A stretch of DNA of 64,000 nucleotides, taken from contig QHTB01000134.1 in assembly GCA_003220615.1 (NCBI GenBank), positions 1 through 64,000 on the forward strand, in the 5' to 3' direction. Of this stretch, positions 62,547 through 64,000 are shown piece after piece. Within the stretch, counting starts at the first letter, position 1; each line of letters begins with the position of its first letter. Below the pieces are notes generated by a model. That model saw only the letters and a list, made by a program, of their open reading frames with translations. It did not search any database and was not told the DNA's origin. The stretch is from Candidatus Rokuibacteriota bacterium. GTDB lineage: Bacteria > Methylomirabilota > Methylomirabilia > Rokubacteriales > CSP1-6. A program made the position numbers and the translations under genes.

Positions 62547-63307
62547 GACAATACTCGGCCCCGCGGCTGTACGAGATCGCGTTCGACATGAATCGCAAAC
62601 GGGAGGTGGACTTCCTCGTCCACGCCTTCCGCCACTTCGCCCGACGCCGCGTGCGCCGGGTCCTCGACATCGCGTGCGGAACCGGGCCACACCTGATCCG
62701 CCTGGCCGATCGCGGCTACCAGATGGCCGGCCTCGATCTCTCGCAGAAGAACATCGCGTTCCTCACGGAGCGGATCGCCGACAAGGGCCACACGGCCGAC
62801 CTGGTCGTAGGCGACATGACGAACTTCCGTCTCCGCCGACCCGTGGACGCGGCGATCTGCATGCAGGACTCTCAGGGCCACCTGCTCACGAACGAACAGC
62901 TCCTCTCCCACCTCAAGTGCGTGGCGAGGGCGGTTCGGCCCGGCGGCCTCTACGTCTTCGACCGCTACATGGCGTCCTCCTGGACGGACCCGGCGCGGAG
63001 CTGGTCGTGGTCGCGCCGGCGCGGCGGCCTCGCCGTCCGCGCGTCGTTCTCCGCCCTGCACGATGTCAATCCGGTCAGCCAGGTCTTCCGGGAGCGGATG
63101 TTCATCGAGGCGGTCGAGAACGGCACGCGACAGGTCTATCGTCAGACCCACCTGAGCCGCATGGTGTTTCCGCAGGAGCTGAGAGCCCTGGTCGACCTGG
63201 CCGGGGGGTTCGAGTTCGTTCAGTGGTTCTTCGGCTTCAAGCCTCACCAGATCCTCGAGCGGTCCAAGCACCCTCTACTCATGGTCGTCGTGCTCCGACG
63301 ACGCTAG
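62528..63307 (+). CDS. Class I SAM-dependent methyltransferase
   Basis: 259 residues. Motif I is VLDIACGTGPHLIRLADRGY; then MAGLDLSQKNIAFL and AAICMQDSQGHLLTNEQLL (motif II region), typical of small-molecule methyltransferases. The C-terminal half is an added beta/alpha domain. GTG 62528 overlaps speB, so it may belong to the polyamine operon and could methylate a polyamine or lipid, which is inference. Confidence 0.9.
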   Translation: MGGHSLRQYSAPRLYEIAFDMNRKREVDFLVHAFRHFARRRVRRVLDIACGTGPHLIRLADRGYQMAGLDLSQKNIAFLTERIADKGHTADLVVGDMTNFRLRRPVDAAICMQDSQGHLLTNEQLLSHLKCVARAVRPGGLYVFDRYMASSWTDPARSWSWSRRRGGLAVRASFSALHDVNPVSQVFRERMFIEAVENGTRQVYRQTHLSRMVFPQELRALVDLAGGFEFVQWFFGFKPHQILERSKHPLLMVVVLRRR

Positions 63308-63331
63308 CCCGGAGCGCGGGAAAGGGGCCGG

Positions 63332-63754
63332 ATGTTTCTGGTCAAGACGCGGATAGGGCCGAGCAAGATTCACGGGATTGGCGTCTTTGCCGAGGAACGG
63401 ATCCCCAAGGGCCAGATGATCTGGGTGTTCGACGCCCGTATCGACGTTCGAGTGCCCATCTCGGATCTGCCGACCTTTCCGCCTCCCATGCGGGCTTTCC
63501 TGCGCAAGTACGGCTACGAGGAGATGCACGAGGACCGGCGGACGATCGTGCTCTGCGGAGACCACGCGAGGCACGTGAATCACTCGAACGACCCGAATGT
63601 GACCGACGGCGAGGCCGACCTCGCGGCACGCGACATCGAGCGCGGCGAAGAGCTCACGTGCAACTACTACGCGTTCGACCTCGACGCGGAGCGAAAGCTG
63701 TCGCAGGGTCGCAGCACCCGGGCGGCGCGGAAGTCGAGGTCCGTGCTGGTCTAA
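63332..63754 (+). CDS. SET-domain protein (lysine methyltransferase-like)
   Basis: 140 residues. The SET pattern is SKIHGIGVFAEERIPKG, then HVNHSNDPNV (NHS-x-x-PN) and GEELTCNYYAFD (the ELxxxY). The domain is short, lacks pre-SET cysteines and stands alone. Bacterial SET proteins methylate ribosomal or histone-like proteins, or their role is unknown. AAAGGGG precedes the ATG. Confidence 0.9.
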   Translation: MFLVKTRIGPSKIHGIGVFAEERIPKGQMIWVFDARIDVRVPISDLPTFPPPMRAFLRKYGYEEMHEDRRTIVLCGDHARHVNHSNDPNVTDGEADLAARDIERGEELTCNYYAFDLDAERKLSQGRSTRAARKSRSVLV

Positions 63755-63770
63755 CCCTCCCCGAGGCCAG

Positions 63771-63776
63771 TAAGCT
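63771..63776 (+). promoter_or_regulatory. Candidate -10 box (TAAGCT) for leaderless transcript
   Basis: TANNNT box six bases before GTG 63783, no Shine-Dalgarno. Confidence 0.35.
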
Positions 63777-63782
63777 TGCCGC

Positions 63783-64000
63783 GTGAAGCCTCCGGTCCTC
63801 CGGCTCAAGCGCGGCCGAGACCCCCGTGTCCGCGTCCACCCCTGGATCTTCAAAGGGGACGTGGCGGACGTCAGCGACGTCGAGCCGGGCGCGGTCGTGA
63901 CCATCGTCGACGTTGCCGGCCGCTTCGTTGGCCGTGGCCTCTACAACCCCCGCCCCGCGCTCTGCTGTCGGGTGGTGACGTGGCGGGATGAGGCCGTGGG
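63783..64000 (+). CDS. RlmI-like rRNA methyltransferase, N-terminal part (runs off right edge)
   Basis: The first ~72 residues, from GTG, form a PUA-type RNA-binding domain: LRLKRGRDPRVRVHPWIFKG, DVEPGAVVTIVDVAGRFVGR and GLYNPRPALCCRVVTWRDE. This is the start of class I methyltransferases such as RlmI (m5C of 23S rRNA). The catalytic part is beyond the window. Confidence 0.85.
   Translation, partial: MKPPVLRLKRGRDPRVRVHPWIFKGDVADVSDVEPGAVVTIVDVAGRFVGRGLYNPRPALCCRVVTWRDEAV

Overview
The window is a G+C-rich chromosomal segment with dense gene packing, frequent GTG and TTG starts and several 4-base start/stop overlaps. Its repertoire includes NMT1-like and TAXI solute receptors, a UbiD-family decarboxylase, CocE/NonD hydrolases, an aldehyde:ferredoxin oxidoreductase, DapL and a pyruvoyl-type arginine decarboxylase. 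This suggests an uncultured soil or subsurface bacterium, possibly of the Rokubacteria/Methylomirabilota type. That placement is inference from gene content; there is no rRNA or marker set here. No rRNA operon, CRISPR array or complete insertion sequence was seen.

Layout. 1-4743 (minus) is one operon: NMT1-like receptor, ABC ATPase, permease, amidohydrolase and a PQQ dehydrogenase that runs off the left edge. A Rieske oxygenase, an ACMSD-like amidohydrolase, a fused Dpp-type ABC ATPase and a Tat-exported amine oxidase follow (4890-10713). 10768-17768 holds two close CocE/NonD paralogues around lipoproteins, a cupin and a beta-lactamase-like serine hydrolase. 17788-21256 (minus) has secreted unknowns, a glutamine-amidotransferase-like protein that lacks its nucleophile, and a UbiD protein. 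21292-25839 carries a molybdenum hydroxylase subunit, a PuuD-type urate oxidase and a TAXI receptor. 25823-36844 is mixed housekeeping: dapL, an M50 protease, a LysR/nitronate monooxygenase pair, lipoproteins, an unrecognised 521-residue protein, an NlpC/P60 hydrolase and a CDP-alcohol phosphatidyltransferase.

37210-43324 is a probable genomic island. It is bounded by an intact tRNA-Val(UAC) gene and by a degenerate 42-base copy of the 5' half of that tRNA, and its base composition is lower in G+C. It carries a LysR regulator, two SDR oxidoreductases, a broken SnoaL-like gene and, most notably, a peroxiredoxin-like gene with an in-frame TGA where the peroxidatic cysteine is expected, followed by a compact SECIS-like hairpin. 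This is a candidate selenoprotein. A PIN-like protein and decayed sequence complete the island.

43378-53402 has a PadR regulator with its own operator, an aldehyde:ferredoxin oxidoreductase downstream of two large TPR proteins, a HAD phosphatase and rarA. 53453-58309 has cell-wall genes (ddl, murG), a HhH-GPD glycosylase and another solute receptor. 58290-63307 includes maf and a complete arginine-to-spermidine route built from two divergent pairs (speE-speH and pdaD-speB). The right edge has a methyltransferase, a SET protein and the start of an rRNA methyltransferase.

A recurring feature is a TANNNT -10-like box 6-9 bases upstream of start codons that have no Shine-Dalgarno sequence (at least ten genes). 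This suggests that leaderless transcription is common in this organism.
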